A stretch of 64,000 bases of DNA from RDYJ01 sp034931405 (lineage in GTDB: Bacteria; Cyanobacteriota; Cyanobacteriia; Cyanobacteriales; Nostocaceae): assembly GCF_034931405.1 (NCBI RefSeq), contig NZ_JAYGHA010000005.1:62001-126000 (forward strand), given 5' to 3'. The translations under genes were made by a program, and so were the position numbers. A model generated the notes under the pieces. It saw nothing but the letters and a program-made list of their open reading frames with translations. It searched no databases and was not told the origin of the DNA. This document shows, piece after piece, positions 33,700-42,089 of this stretch. Every line of letters starts with the position of its first letter. The first letter of the stretch is position 1.

Positions 33700-34560
33700 A
33701 TGCTTAATCAACTAATAGAACCCTTGCAATATGGCTTTATGCAGCGTTCCTTAATTATCGCCATATTAGTAGGCTTATTATGCGCCGTAGTTGGAAGTTA
33801 CTTAATGGTACAACGCCTAGCATTACTAGGTGATGCTATCAGTCATTCTGTATTACCAGGACTAGCGATCGCCTTTATGATTGGTGCTAATATTTTTGTT
33901 GGGGCGTTTATTGCCGGTATCTTGAGTACCGTCGCCATAACATTTATTAAAACCCGTTCCCCCATCAAAGAAGATGCAGCAATGGGGATAGTGTTCTCAG
34001 CATTTTTTGCCCTTGGTATCACCCTAATCACAGTAATTCAAAAAAGTAATAAAATCGACCTTAATCACTTTTTGTTTGGTAACATCTTGGGTGTAACTGT
34101 TGATGAAGTGCGGGACACGGCAATCATTGCTGCTATAGTTTTAATAGTAGTTTTTTTATTATACAAAGAACTATTATTTTACACTTTTGATCCATTAGGC
34201 GCACAAGCCGCAGGTTTGCCAGTTAATCGCTTAAACTTTGGCTTAATGTTATTGATTTCTTTAACAATTGTGGCCAGCATGAAAGCTGTAGGCGTGATTT
34301 TAGTATTATCACTGTTAATTACTCCCGGAGCAACTGCATTTTTATTAGTAAAACGCCTACATGAAGTGATGATTTTAGGAGCGGTAATTGGGGTAATTTC
34401 TAGTATTAGCGGAATGTATCTGAGCTACTTTTATAATTTACCTTCTGGTCCAGCAATTGTGTTAGTAGTATCAGGCTTATTTATCTTAGCCTTGTTTTTT
34501 AGTCCTAGACATGGAATTTTTGTCTCTAATCGGCTAAAGAAGCAAGAACTGGAAAATTAG
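33700..34560 (+). CDS. Zinc/manganese ABC transporter, permease
   Basis: The 286-aa protein has 8-9 hydrophobic segments and the cluster-9 permease pattern: AILVGLLCAVVGSYLMVQRL, GDAISHSVLPGLAIA and DPLGAQAAGLPVN. It forms the membrane channel for Zn or Mn import. It should be co-transcribed with the ATPase gene across a 164-bp gap filled by repeats. No Shine-Dalgarno sequence is present because CCCCAGT repeats run up to the start codon. Confidence 0.93.
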   Translation: MLNQLIEPLQYGFMQRSLIIAILVGLLCAVVGSYLMVQRLALLGDAISHSVLPGLAIAFMIGANIFVGAFIAGILSTVAITFIKTRSPIKEDAAMGIVFSAFFALGITLITVIQKSNKIDLNHFLFGNILGVTVDEVRDTAIIAAIVLIVVFLLYKELLFYTFDPLGAQAAGLPVNRLNFGLMLLISLTIVASMKAVGVILVLSLLITPGATAFLLVKRLHEVMILGAVIGVISSISGMYLSYFYNLPSGPAIVLVVSGLFILALFFSPRHGIFVSNRLKKQELEN

Positions 34561-34592
34561 CCAGTTTGTTGGCAATAATATTTGTAAAATTG

Positions 34593-34615
34593 GAGACGTT
34601 CAACCTGAACGTCTC
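34593..34615. repeat. GAGACGTTCA palindrome, copy 3
   Basis: GAGACGTTCA and TGAACGTCTC flank ACC. It belongs to the TAGAGACG hairpin type and lies 32 bp after the permease stop, so it may end that transcript. Confidence 0.65.
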
Positions 34616-34731
34616 TACTGGATCGCTAATTGCTGAGAGATAATTTCCCCAACGAGCGATCGCTTTTCAATAATTCTTCCTGATTTAGTAGACACACAGG
34701 CGGAAACATATAAACCTTAATTGATTAACTG

Positions 34732-34751
34732 CCCTCAGGTGGAACTGGGGG
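34732..34751 (+). terminator. Terminator-like motif 1 in the 34.6-35.1 kb gap
   Basis: CCCTCA pairs with TGGGGG (one G-T pair) and TTTCATT follows. It is preceded by AACCTTAATT, as is the second motif at 34871, so the two look like diverged tandem copies. No gene is evident in the gap 34561-35127. Confidence 0.35.
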
Positions 34752-34870
34752 TTTCATTAAAAACATTTTTCGATTATATACAAAAAATATTGGCATAACC
34801 GAAACCTTCCGGATCTACCCAGAAACCAGACGGATAAGAAAATAGTAGATGCACCTTAATTAAATCATTT

Positions 34871-34896
34871 CCCCTGGCTTGTAGCTGGGGGTTTTA
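34871..34896 (+). terminator. Terminator-like motif 2 in the 34.6-35.1 kb gap
   Basis: CCCCTGGC pairs with GCTGGGGG (two G-T pairs) around TTGTA, followed by TTTTATTT. This is a good intrinsic terminator for a plus-strand transcript, but no gene is visible just before it; a small RNA between 34760 and 34870 is possible. Confidence 0.45.
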
Positions 34897-35127
34897 TTTC
34901 AGCAATGTTTAATTGCTTAGTTATGTATTTTTGTGAGCAAAAAAGTTCTCCAACAAGTAGAACCTTTATTGATTGAGAATGACGACGAATCATTACAGAT
35001 AGGTCAATTATCTTGACTGATTCATCTTCTTCAGCTTTTCAGCCTGGGTACTTAATTATAGCAGATGCCGTATAAGAATGGTATATTTTTTGGGGAAAGA
35101 TTTTAGATTTCTCTAAATTCTGAACAA

Positions 35128-35745
35128 TTAGAGCCAACTGGGGGCTAACCACACTGCATAACCAATCAACCCAAATAATAAAGTAATTAAAACCGTAATT
35201 ACATAGCAAATACATATCAGCAAACCGTCAGATTCAAGATTAGCAACGGCAAAAAGTAAAATGCCGACGGTGGGGATAGGATTGGTAAAGGGAACTGGTA
35301 AAATTAGTAATATTGTCAGCCACGAGATGCAAAACCCATTGCATCGCCAAGTCAGAGCATGAGAAGCTAGTTTTGTCAAGCGAGGACGAGTAATTTTTTC
35401 CAATAGTCTGGTCACTCGACGTAGTTTTGGTAAGATCACCTGAGCAAAAGAGCGCGGAAATTGATAAGCAGCGATTCGTTTGGGTAGCCAGGGCGATCGT
35501 CTTCCTAAAAGCATCTGCAAAGACAATAGCAAACAAGCAGCCCCAAAAGGACCTGTTAACCCTGGTGGCATGGGTAACAAAAATGGTAACACCAATAAAG
35601 CAATCACCAAACTAAAACCCCTTTCTGAAGTTTCCGCCAGAACATCACCGAGAGTTAGTGGCTGTGTTGCTAAACGTTGCAGTAAAGATTTAATCTCTTG
35701 AGAAAATCTCAAATGTATTTTCATGGGATTTTCCAGAATTGCCAC
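35128..35745 (-). CDS. ExoD-family exopolysaccharide-associated membrane protein
   Basis: The protein has several hydrophobic segments and the ExoD pattern: LAETSERGFSLVIALLVLPF then LLPMPPG, and ILPVPFTNPIPTVGILLFAV. ExoD was first linked to exopolysaccharide synthesis in rhizobia; the biochemical role is not known. It starts 9 bp after the lipid kinase stop, so the two form an operon. Confidence 0.88.
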   Translation of the reverse strand: MAILENPMKIHLRFSQEIKSLLQRLATQPLTLGDVLAETSERGFSLVIALLVLPFLLPMPPGLTGPFGAACLLLSLQMLLGRRSPWLPKRIAAYQFPRSFAQVILPKLRRVTRLLEKITRPRLTKLASHALTWRCNGFCISWLTILLILPVPFTNPIPTVGILLFAVANLESDGLLICICYVITVLITLLFGLIGYAVWLAPSWL

Positions 35746-35754
35746 TACTCAACA

Positions 35755-36630
35755 TTATACTGGTGGTACCAAAACACTTATAGCCCTGGGTATCACCCGA
35801 AACACAGCCGGAGTACAAGTAGTTATTTCTCCATCTGTATTAATAGGATGAGGCTTACGAGTATAAACTTCAATTTCCTGTCCTTGGATAGCGCGAACGC
35901 CCTGCCAATGTATATGTCTGCCTTGGCGCATAGATGGAAGTAAGGGTATGATTTGCCACCAATGCTTAATTTCTATACTATAAAGATCCAGCCGTTGATC
36001 ATCGATTGTAGCATCGTGAAATACAGCCATGCCACCACCATAATAGCGTCCATTGCCTACAGCAATTTGCACAGTTTTAACGCGAAATGATTGGTCTTTA
36101 ATCCGAATTTCTGCACTAAAAGGACGAGATTTCCAAATTACTTGTAATGCAGTAGCAGCATAAGCAAATATTCCCCAACGGCGTTTTACTTCTCTGGTTA
36201 ATTTTTGAGTAATATTTACACTCAAACCCAGACTAGCAACGTTAAAAAAATATTTACCATTTACCCAGCCCAAATCAATGCGTCGTAAATCTCCAGCTGC
36301 AATAATCTGACAAGCTTCCGGTAAAGTATTGGGAATACCCAAAGTCCTTGCTAAATCATTAGCAGTTCCCAAAGGCAAAATACCTAAAGGTAATTGAGTA
36401 TCGACTATCGCATCTACAGCGGCATTAAGAGTACCATCACCACCACCAATAATTACCACATCAATTTCTGTTTGGTAGCGCCGGATGACATCAGCCAAAT
36501 GTTCTGGATTTTCTGTAGACTCTTGAATTAAATGAAACCCAAGCCTTTCTAGACAATTAATAGCCTCTAATAAACTTTGTTGTCCTTGGCGGGAATGACG
36601 ATTTACTAACAGCAGTGCGCGGAGGTTCAT
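35755..36630 (-). CDS. YegS/DagK-type lipid kinase
   Basis: The diacylglycerol-kinase catalytic domain shows VVIIGGGDGTLNAAVDAI and LGTANDLARTLGIP, the ATP-binding and substrate motifs. The C-terminal beta domain carries the product-binding region (YYGGGMAVFHDATIDDQRLD). At 291 aa it is a normal soluble member that phosphorylates diacylglycerol, phosphatidylglycerol or sphingoid-like lipids; the substrate is not readable. It is first in a two-gene operon with exoD-like. Confidence 0.92.
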   Translation of the reverse strand: MNLRALLLVNRHSRQGQQSLLEAINCLERLGFHLIQESTENPEHLADVIRRYQTEIDVVIIGGGDGTLNAAVDAIVDTQLPLGILPLGTANDLARTLGIPNTLPEACQIIAAGDLRRIDLGWVNGKYFFNVASLGLSVNITQKLTREVKRRWGIFAYAATALQVIWKSRPFSAEIRIKDQSFRVKTVQIAVGNGRYYGGGMAVFHDATIDDQRLDLYSIEIKHWWQIIPLLPSMRQGRHIHWQGVRAIQGQEIEVYTRKPHPINTDGEITTCTPAVFRVIPRAISVLVPPV

Positions 36631-36867
36631 GGGGCGTACCTTTTGTAGTTTTTATTGAAGGATTCTCCATGTCTTTCGACCTTGTTTAAATTTTACATTT
36701 AAAACTTGATAAGGTGGCTATATCTAATTGTGGAAAATCGGGTGTTGCTGAATTGAGGTATGAAAACCAAAAAATCTATTTATCAAACTCTTAGCTCTCT
36801 ACGCCTCTGCGTGAAACAAATAAATTCATACTTGTATTCAGCAACGCCGAAAATCGCTGATACTCAA

Positions 36868-36896
36868 ATACCCAACCTCTTTGAGAAGTCGGGTAT
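36868..36896. repeat. GATCCCCGACTTCT hairpin, copy 7 (diverged, compact)
   Basis: ATACCCAACCTCT and AGAAGTCGGGTAT pair with a few mismatches and CTTTTT follows on the plus strand. It lies 34 bp beyond the bicA stop. Confidence 0.55.
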
Positions 36897-36929
36897 CTTT
36901 TTGTTCACAACAAATATGAATATTCCTAG

Positions 36930-38606
36930 TTAAGAAATAGGGGTATTCATCTGTTCAGCCAAACTGTTAACTAAAGCTACGGCTTGTGTCAGTGCTTCCT
37001 TACGATCTACCATCAAGTGATGAGGTGGTAATAGGCTTAATACTCCTAAACTTTCCAGGCGTTTCTTAATCTTGCCCGTTGCACCAACAATGATCACTTG
37101 ACGACCTTTTTCACAAGCTTCTCTGATGGCGCTTTCAATAGTTAAAGAAGCGGTAACGCCCATCATCGGTACATCACTCAAATCAAGGACAATAACATCG
37201 CAATCTTTGATGGCGTTATGTTCACGAGAAATCGCCTTAGAAACACCAAAGATCATTGCTCCACTTAAGTAGAATAGCAAAACTCGACCATTGGCTGCAT
37301 CCAACAAACTCTTTTCTTCTGGAGTTAAATCAATCGCATCATCCGCATCACTAATTGCCTTAACTGTCTCAGACTGCATACTAGAAAGACGTTCAATGGT
37401 TAAGATGTTGGCGATAAATATACCCACACCCACAGCAACAATTAAATCTACAAACACAGTCAGGAACAAAACACCATACATGATGATTGAACCCTTGAGA
37501 GATACCTTGTGAGAGCGTTTTAAGAAACTCCAATCCAGAATATCAATCCCCACTTTGAGCGCAATACCAGCTAACACAGCCATTGGAATACTCTGAGTTA
37601 CACCAGCAGCACCCAAAACCACAACCAATAATATCAAAGCACGAGTGAGGCCAGATACCGCAGTTTGCGCCCCAGTTTGGATATTAACAACAGTTCCCAT
37701 TGTTGCCCCAGCACCAGGTAAACCACCACACAAACCAGATACTACGTTAGCGATACCTTGGCCAATTAATTCTTTATCAGATTTATGTTCAGTGCGGGTT
37801 AAGCTATCAGCAACTACAGCAGTTAATAGGGTATCAATACATCCCAACATCCCCAACATTATCCCATCAACTAACATGAGAGTGATGTTTGATAATGTGA
37901 AAGTTGGCAGTTGAATCTTTGGTAAACCAGTTTCAATTACACCAATGCGTTTGATATCAGCATCACCGAAAAATACCAAAGAAACCACTGTCACCCCTAC
38001 TAATGCAATTAACTGAGGTGGGACAATGCGCTTAACTTTCGATGGCGTTAAGTAAATAATTGCTACCGTCATCACACCCAAAATCAAAGCGATGGGGTTG
38101 ATATTTGCTAAGAGATCAGGTAAGTTTTTGACTATTCCTAAAACTCCACCTTTGGGAGTTGGCTGTCCCAGGAAAGGTGCTGTTTGCAAAATAATTAAAA
38201 TCACCCCAATTCCTGACATAAAGCCAGAAATTACACTGTAGGGCATGAGGGTGATATATTTTCCTAGCTTAAAGATACCAAAGATAATTTGAAATATCCC
38301 TGCTAACATGACTACGGTAAAAGCCATAGCTAAACCGTTTTCTGGGTCTTTTGCTATGAAAGAACTGATAATACCAGTAATGACTACTGTCATGGGACCA
38401 GTAGGTTCAGATATTAGAGTTGGTGTACCACCAAATAACGCGGCAAAAAAGCCGACACAAACAGCACCATAAAGACCGGCAACTGGACCTGCACCGGAAG
38501 CCACACCGAAGGCTAAAGCTAAAGGTAGAGAGACAATGGCAGCTGTAACACCACCGAAAATATCGCCGCGTAAATTGCGGAAATGAATAGTATTGGTTAT
38601 TTCCAT
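36930..38606 (-). CDS. bicA: BicA-type SulP sodium-dependent bicarbonate transporter
   Basis: The 558-aa protein matches cyanobacterial BicA as I remember it: ITNTIHFRNLRGDIFGG at the N-terminus, GTPTLISEPTGPMTVV in the transport core, about 12-14 hydrophobic segments, and a C-terminal STAS domain (about 440-545; VIVLDLSDVPMMGVTASL). BicA is the high-flux, low-affinity HCO3- uptake system of the CO2-concentrating mechanism. It lies just downstream of sbtA-sbtB on the same strand but 841 bp apart with a strong terminator between, so it has its own promoter. Selectivity for bicarbonate over sulfate is inferred from this similarity and context. Confidence 0.9.
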   Translation of the reverse strand: MEITNTIHFRNLRGDIFGGVTAAIVSLPLALAFGVASGAGPVAGLYGAVCVGFFAALFGGTPTLISEPTGPMTVVITGIISSFIAKDPENGLAMAFTVVMLAGIFQIIFGIFKLGKYITLMPYSVISGFMSGIGVILIILQTAPFLGQPTPKGGVLGIVKNLPDLLANINPIALILGVMTVAIIYLTPSKVKRIVPPQLIALVGVTVVSLVFFGDADIKRIGVIETGLPKIQLPTFTLSNITLMLVDGIMLGMLGCIDTLLTAVVADSLTRTEHKSDKELIGQGIANVVSGLCGGLPGAGATMGTVVNIQTGAQTAVSGLTRALILLVVVLGAAGVTQSIPMAVLAGIALKVGIDILDWSFLKRSHKVSLKGSIIMYGVLFLTVFVDLIVAVGVGIFIANILTIERLSSMQSETVKAISDADDAIDLTPEEKSLLDAANGRVLLFYLSGAMIFGVSKAISREHNAIKDCDVIVLDLSDVPMMGVTASLTIESAIREACEKGRQVIIVGATGKIKKRLESLGVLSLLPPHHLMVDRKEALTQAVALVNSLAEQMNTPIS

Positions 38607-39398
38607 TAGTGGATGCTCAATGACGACAAAATTGTACGGTTTAGACAGGTTTTTTCTGTCTAATTAAATTCACAATTTTAGCCATATAAAAACATCTAAA
38701 CTTATCCGTTAGAAACTCAAATAGTGAGGAAAAATTTAATCATGTTATATTGATTTACAGTGATAATTATTTGGTGGCTTTTATAATTCCCATTTTTTGA
38801 AAAATTGGGAATATCTAAGCTACCTTTTCTCTCACGTTAAAGGGCTGAGTTCTATCTGATTGTTAGTGTGTATTGTATGGTTGCTAAAATTGCCATAAAA
38901 CTTGCAATGGCTAGATATATTTTAGCTATCTATGAGATGGGAGCAAAATGATTTTTTAAAAAAATGTCATCATTGTTGGGAATTTGCATTTTAGTCAGTT
39001 GAAAATTAAGTGTTATGTCGGGTGAAACTAGATAAACAGATTTTTAAATTACTGGGATATACTGTTACTTAGTTGCGCTTAATCTTTGTTTATTAACGTA
39101 AGTACGCAACAATAAACGTAACAGAGTTGAGCCTAGTAACAAAAAACCAGAACCTACTCTAGAAGGAATTTGAATAAAAATAGCATACAGCCTTTAGCAC
39201 TCAAAATCTTAATTTTTGAATGCAATATTTAAATAATACTATCCCTGATATGGTGTCTTCCCACGTCTGCGGTAAATTTACCACTTTTCCTGTATTTACG
39301 GGTATTTTAAAACTTGTTGAGCCTTCTAGTCTAATTGTCAAGACTGATGATACTAAGTACATAATCTAAATCGACTAACGTTTTGAGTAACGACCAGC
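38607..39398. other. 792-bp gap between bicA and sbtB without a visible gene
   Basis: AT-rich sequence that should hold the bicA promoter near its left end. I see no convincing reading frame, RNA or repeat, and no clear CmpR/NdhR-type operator. Confidence 0.5.
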
Positions 39399-39427
39399 AA
39401 AAAGCCGGGGTCATGCCCCGGCCTTTT
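39399..39427 (-). terminator. Strong intrinsic terminator after sbtB
   Basis: GCCGGGG and CCCCGGC pair around TCATG. The stem is flanked by AAAA on the left and CTTTTAG on the right, so it can end transcripts in both directions. It starts 20 bp after the sbtB stop. Confidence 0.85.
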
Positions 39428-39446
39428 AGGTCTGCGTCGTTTCGAC

Positions 39447-39779
39447 TCAACAGCCTTCTGGTCCACAGAAATGTCTTCCGTACAGTACCTCTGCTTCACA
39501 GATATAGATAATACCCGCATAATCGGTGAAAAACTTGATTGCGACCTTATCTGCAATATCTTCGGCCATCTCCCGATTTTCGGTGAGTACCTCGAACTTT
39601 ACATTCGAGTCGGTGTCGGCAGTGCTGGGTTTACCCGTAGAGCGCACGTTACGACTGCCTTTACCGCCAGTATCCACCACCGTATAACCGGTCGCCCCAC
39701 ATTCATCAATGATCTTGGCGACCTTTTTCATCAGAACCTTTTCTGTAACGATGACGAGCTTATTGGCACGCTTAGACAT
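39447..39779 (-). CDS. sbtB: PII-like regulator SbtB
   Basis: The 110-aa protein has the ferredoxin-like PII fold: NKLVIVTEKVLMKKVAKIID, then GATGYTVVDTGGKGSRNVRS as T-loop region. It ends RHFCGPEGC, the CGPxxC redox loop (C105, C110) characteristic of SbtB. SbtB binds adenine nucleotides, including cAMP, and regulates SbtA at the membrane. It follows sbtA by 97 bp. A perfect Shine-Dalgarno AAGGAGGTA lies 8 bp upstream. Confidence 0.95.
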   Translation of the reverse strand: MSKRANKLVIVTEKVLMKKVAKIIDECGATGYTVVDTGGKGSRNVRSTGKPSTADTDSNVKFEVLTENREMAEDIADKVAIKFFTDYAGIIYICEAEVLYGRHFCGPEGC

Positions 39780-39876
39780 ATTAGTTACCTCCTTACTTAC
39801 GTAAATTGATATTATATACTGAGTTGGTTAGTCTGCCGGTTCAAGGGAGTGCCAACAGACCGCGACCTGTTTGGGA

Positions 39877-40986
39877 TTAGCCGCCGATCGCCTGAGCAAG
39901 ACCGATAAAGAATGGTATACACACACCAATCGCAATTGGCGTACCAATTGCTGTAGACGCGCCTATATATGCCGATGGATTAGCCGAAGGGATACCTGCT
40001 CGCAATGTAGGAGGACCGGAGATGTCTGAACTAGAGGAAGCGATGACAGCCAGTACCACGACACCGCCCATGCTGAAGTTCATTGTGTAGTGGGCAATCA
40101 GACCGAGACCGAAGGCGAGCAACCCATGTATAAACGGTGCTATCACACTATAGACAACATACCATTGAGCCACCTTACGCAGTTCACCCACTCTTGACCA
40201 AGCTTCCATACCCATGACCAGCATCAAGATCGAAAGCAAGCCACGAAAGGCGGGATCGTAAAAGTTTTTATAGACACTTTCCGGCTGGGTGAAAAGTCCA
40301 AGAGCCAGTCCTAACAACATTGCCGATAAGGCAGGACCCCGGAGGCTTTCCTCGATGATCGGCCATATCTTGACCCGATTATCCGCAGGATCTTTCTGTT
40401 GGCTGAGATACTCCTGCCTGGTGCTAGGATAATCACCAGCTGCAACAGGCTGCTTGCTGAAAGACTCCTGCATGGCAGATTCGCCTGCTTCTTTAAGCTT
40501 CTTCTTGTTGAGATAAATGTTGGCTATCACAATCGCAGTTACAAGCGCGGGGATATCCATAAAGGGATAGAGTGCGCCAGTCCATGCTTCAAATGGAATT
40601 TTTTGTTCTTCCAGTACGGTCAGACCGGCGGCCATGGTAGAACCACTCACCGCACCAAACAAACCCCCAGTTGCAATTGCATCCACGGTTCTGACCTTCG
40701 GCAGCTTGGCCAATGTATAGCGGGCAATGAATACAACCGCAATACCTGTGACTACAGCAAACAATGCGGGTAAAATCATGTCCGCTAGGTTGGAATTACG
40801 GATCGCAATTCCACCGGTCAGACCGATTTTTGTGAGCAGCATGAAGACGATGATCGTACAAATTGACTCTGGAATTACCAATTCACTACCAAGGGCAGCA
40901 ATGATCATCCCACCAATCAAAAATGCCAGTGTTGGGGACTGCAACTGCTTAACAAAGTCCTGCAAGAAAACGGACAAAAAATCCAT
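39877..40986 (-). CDS. sbtA: Sodium-dependent high-affinity bicarbonate transporter SbtA
   Basis: The sequence is very close to what I remember of Synechocystis SbtA: DFVKQLQSPTLAFLIGG, RTVDAIATGGLFGAVSGSTM, and SSSDISGPPTLRAGIPSANP. Ten hydrophobic segments in two inverted halves surround a charged linker (about 170-205). It imports HCO3- with Na+ for the CO2-concentrating mechanism. The start has a perfect AAGGAGGTA. Base composition is visibly more GC-rich than the surroundings (for example 35 of 60 bases at 40621-40680). The 690-bp region upstream to the cupin gene should contain its low-CO2 promoter. Confidence 0.97.
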   Translation of the reverse strand: MDFLSVFLQDFVKQLQSPTLAFLIGGMIIAALGSELVIPESICTIIVFMLLTKIGLTGGIAIRNSNLADMILPALFAVVTGIAVVFIARYTLAKLPKVRTVDAIATGGLFGAVSGSTMAAGLTVLEEQKIPFEAWTGALYPFMDIPALVTAIVIANIYLNKKKLKEAGESAMQESFSKQPVAAGDYPSTRQEYLSQQKDPADNRVKIWPIIEESLRGPALSAMLLGLALGLFTQPESVYKNFYDPAFRGLLSILMLVMGMEAWSRVGELRKVAQWYVVYSVIAPFIHGLLAFGLGLIAHYTMNFSMGGVVVLAVIASSSSDISGPPTLRAGIPSANPSAYIGASTAIGTPIAIGVCIPFFIGLAQAIGG

Positions 40987-41615
40987 TAATACCTCCTTGT
41001 GTCTCCTCTAATGAGGAGTATTAAAATAAATGAACTAAATGAACTTTAAAAAAGAGTGATGCGCTTGACTACTACAGCACAGATGCTGCACAAGAACCTG
41101 TGGACAGGTCTTACGGTCATTGGTCTGTCCAGTCAATTTACGGTGTCTTGATGATAAAATTCAGACATAAATACATCTCCTGGATTTGTAAATCTATTTT
41201 TTAGCCATGAAAATTAAAGCCAGATGAAATTGATTTTTCCATCTGAACTAAAATATATGTAGTCATGCAAAGTTCACATTTTCTGACGGAAAATGGCTAA
41301 CTCGGCTATGGGAACAAAGTTTCATTACTTTGGCTCACTAAGTGAGATGGGGGTGCATCTCTGACCTAGTGAAACTTAGTGTACAGGTTTTTTATAGAAA
41401 TTGATCAACATGGAAAGGCAATTATTAAATAAATATTAGATTGGATATATAAGTAAAACTTTATAAGTTGGTCTTAATTTTAAGTCAACTTTCTAATATA
41501 TATATTGAAACTAATGATGATGATTATGTCTAGATTATGATTTCCGTAGCTATGAGTTAAGTTAATCACATTCACAAGGCATGAAATAGATGATTTTGAT
41601 GCTAACTATAAGATT

Positions 41616-41653
41616 AAATCTTCATCTATAGATGAGTCCTATGATGAAGATTT
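41616..41653 (-). terminator. Stem-loop downstream of the cupin gene
   Basis: AAATCTTCATC pairs perfectly with GATGAAGATTT across 16 bases that themselves include the palindrome CATCTATAGATG overlap. It lies 44 bp after the cupin stop. The rest of the gap 40987-41697, the sbtA leader, shows no gene. Confidence 0.5.
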
Positions 41654-41697
41654 TCTATAACTTATGAATAGGCGTTTAACTGTCAACTAATAACTTA

Positions 41698-42033
41698 TTA
41701 AACCCGCAAACCAAAGTAGGTAATAATCAGTACATCTGCGCCTGTATTAACTATTTCGTGAACTTCTCCTACTTCTATGGCGTAGCAGTTTCCTGGTAGC
41801 AGGGGGTATTCTTGTTCGTCAATGCGAATTATTCCCGCACCGGATTCGACAAAGAAGACTTCGCACATATCTTGATGAGAATGTGCGGGTGAGATTTGTC
41901 CAGATGCAAAATAAGCTTGGGAAAAGTTGGTAAGATGAGGTAAATCGCCAAAGCGCAACATTACCTTTTTCTTGATCTCTGGGTTGTGGGAAACAGAGGT
42001 TTGGGGTAAGTCGTTGAGAGAAGTAATAATCAT
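41698..42033 (-). CDS. Small cupin-domain protein
   Basis: The 111-aa protein is a single cupin barrel: motif 1 is PAHSHQDMCEVFFVESGAG (two His and a Glu as metal ligands) and motif 2 is YAIEVGEVHEIVNTG with the last His. Such single-domain cupins bind metals and range from sugar isomerases to sensors. The divergent recombinase-like gene is 56 bp away. Function unassigned. Confidence 0.88.
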   Translation of the reverse strand: MIITSLNDLPQTSVSHNPEIKKKVMLRFGDLPHLTNFSQAYFASGQISPAHSHQDMCEVFFVESGAGIIRIDEQEYPLLPGNCYAIEVGEVHEIVNTGADVLIITYFGLRV

Positions 42034-42089
42034 AAATTGGTAATTAAAGAGTTAAGTGTGATTTTCGCCAGTACGTTAAATGAAAACTC

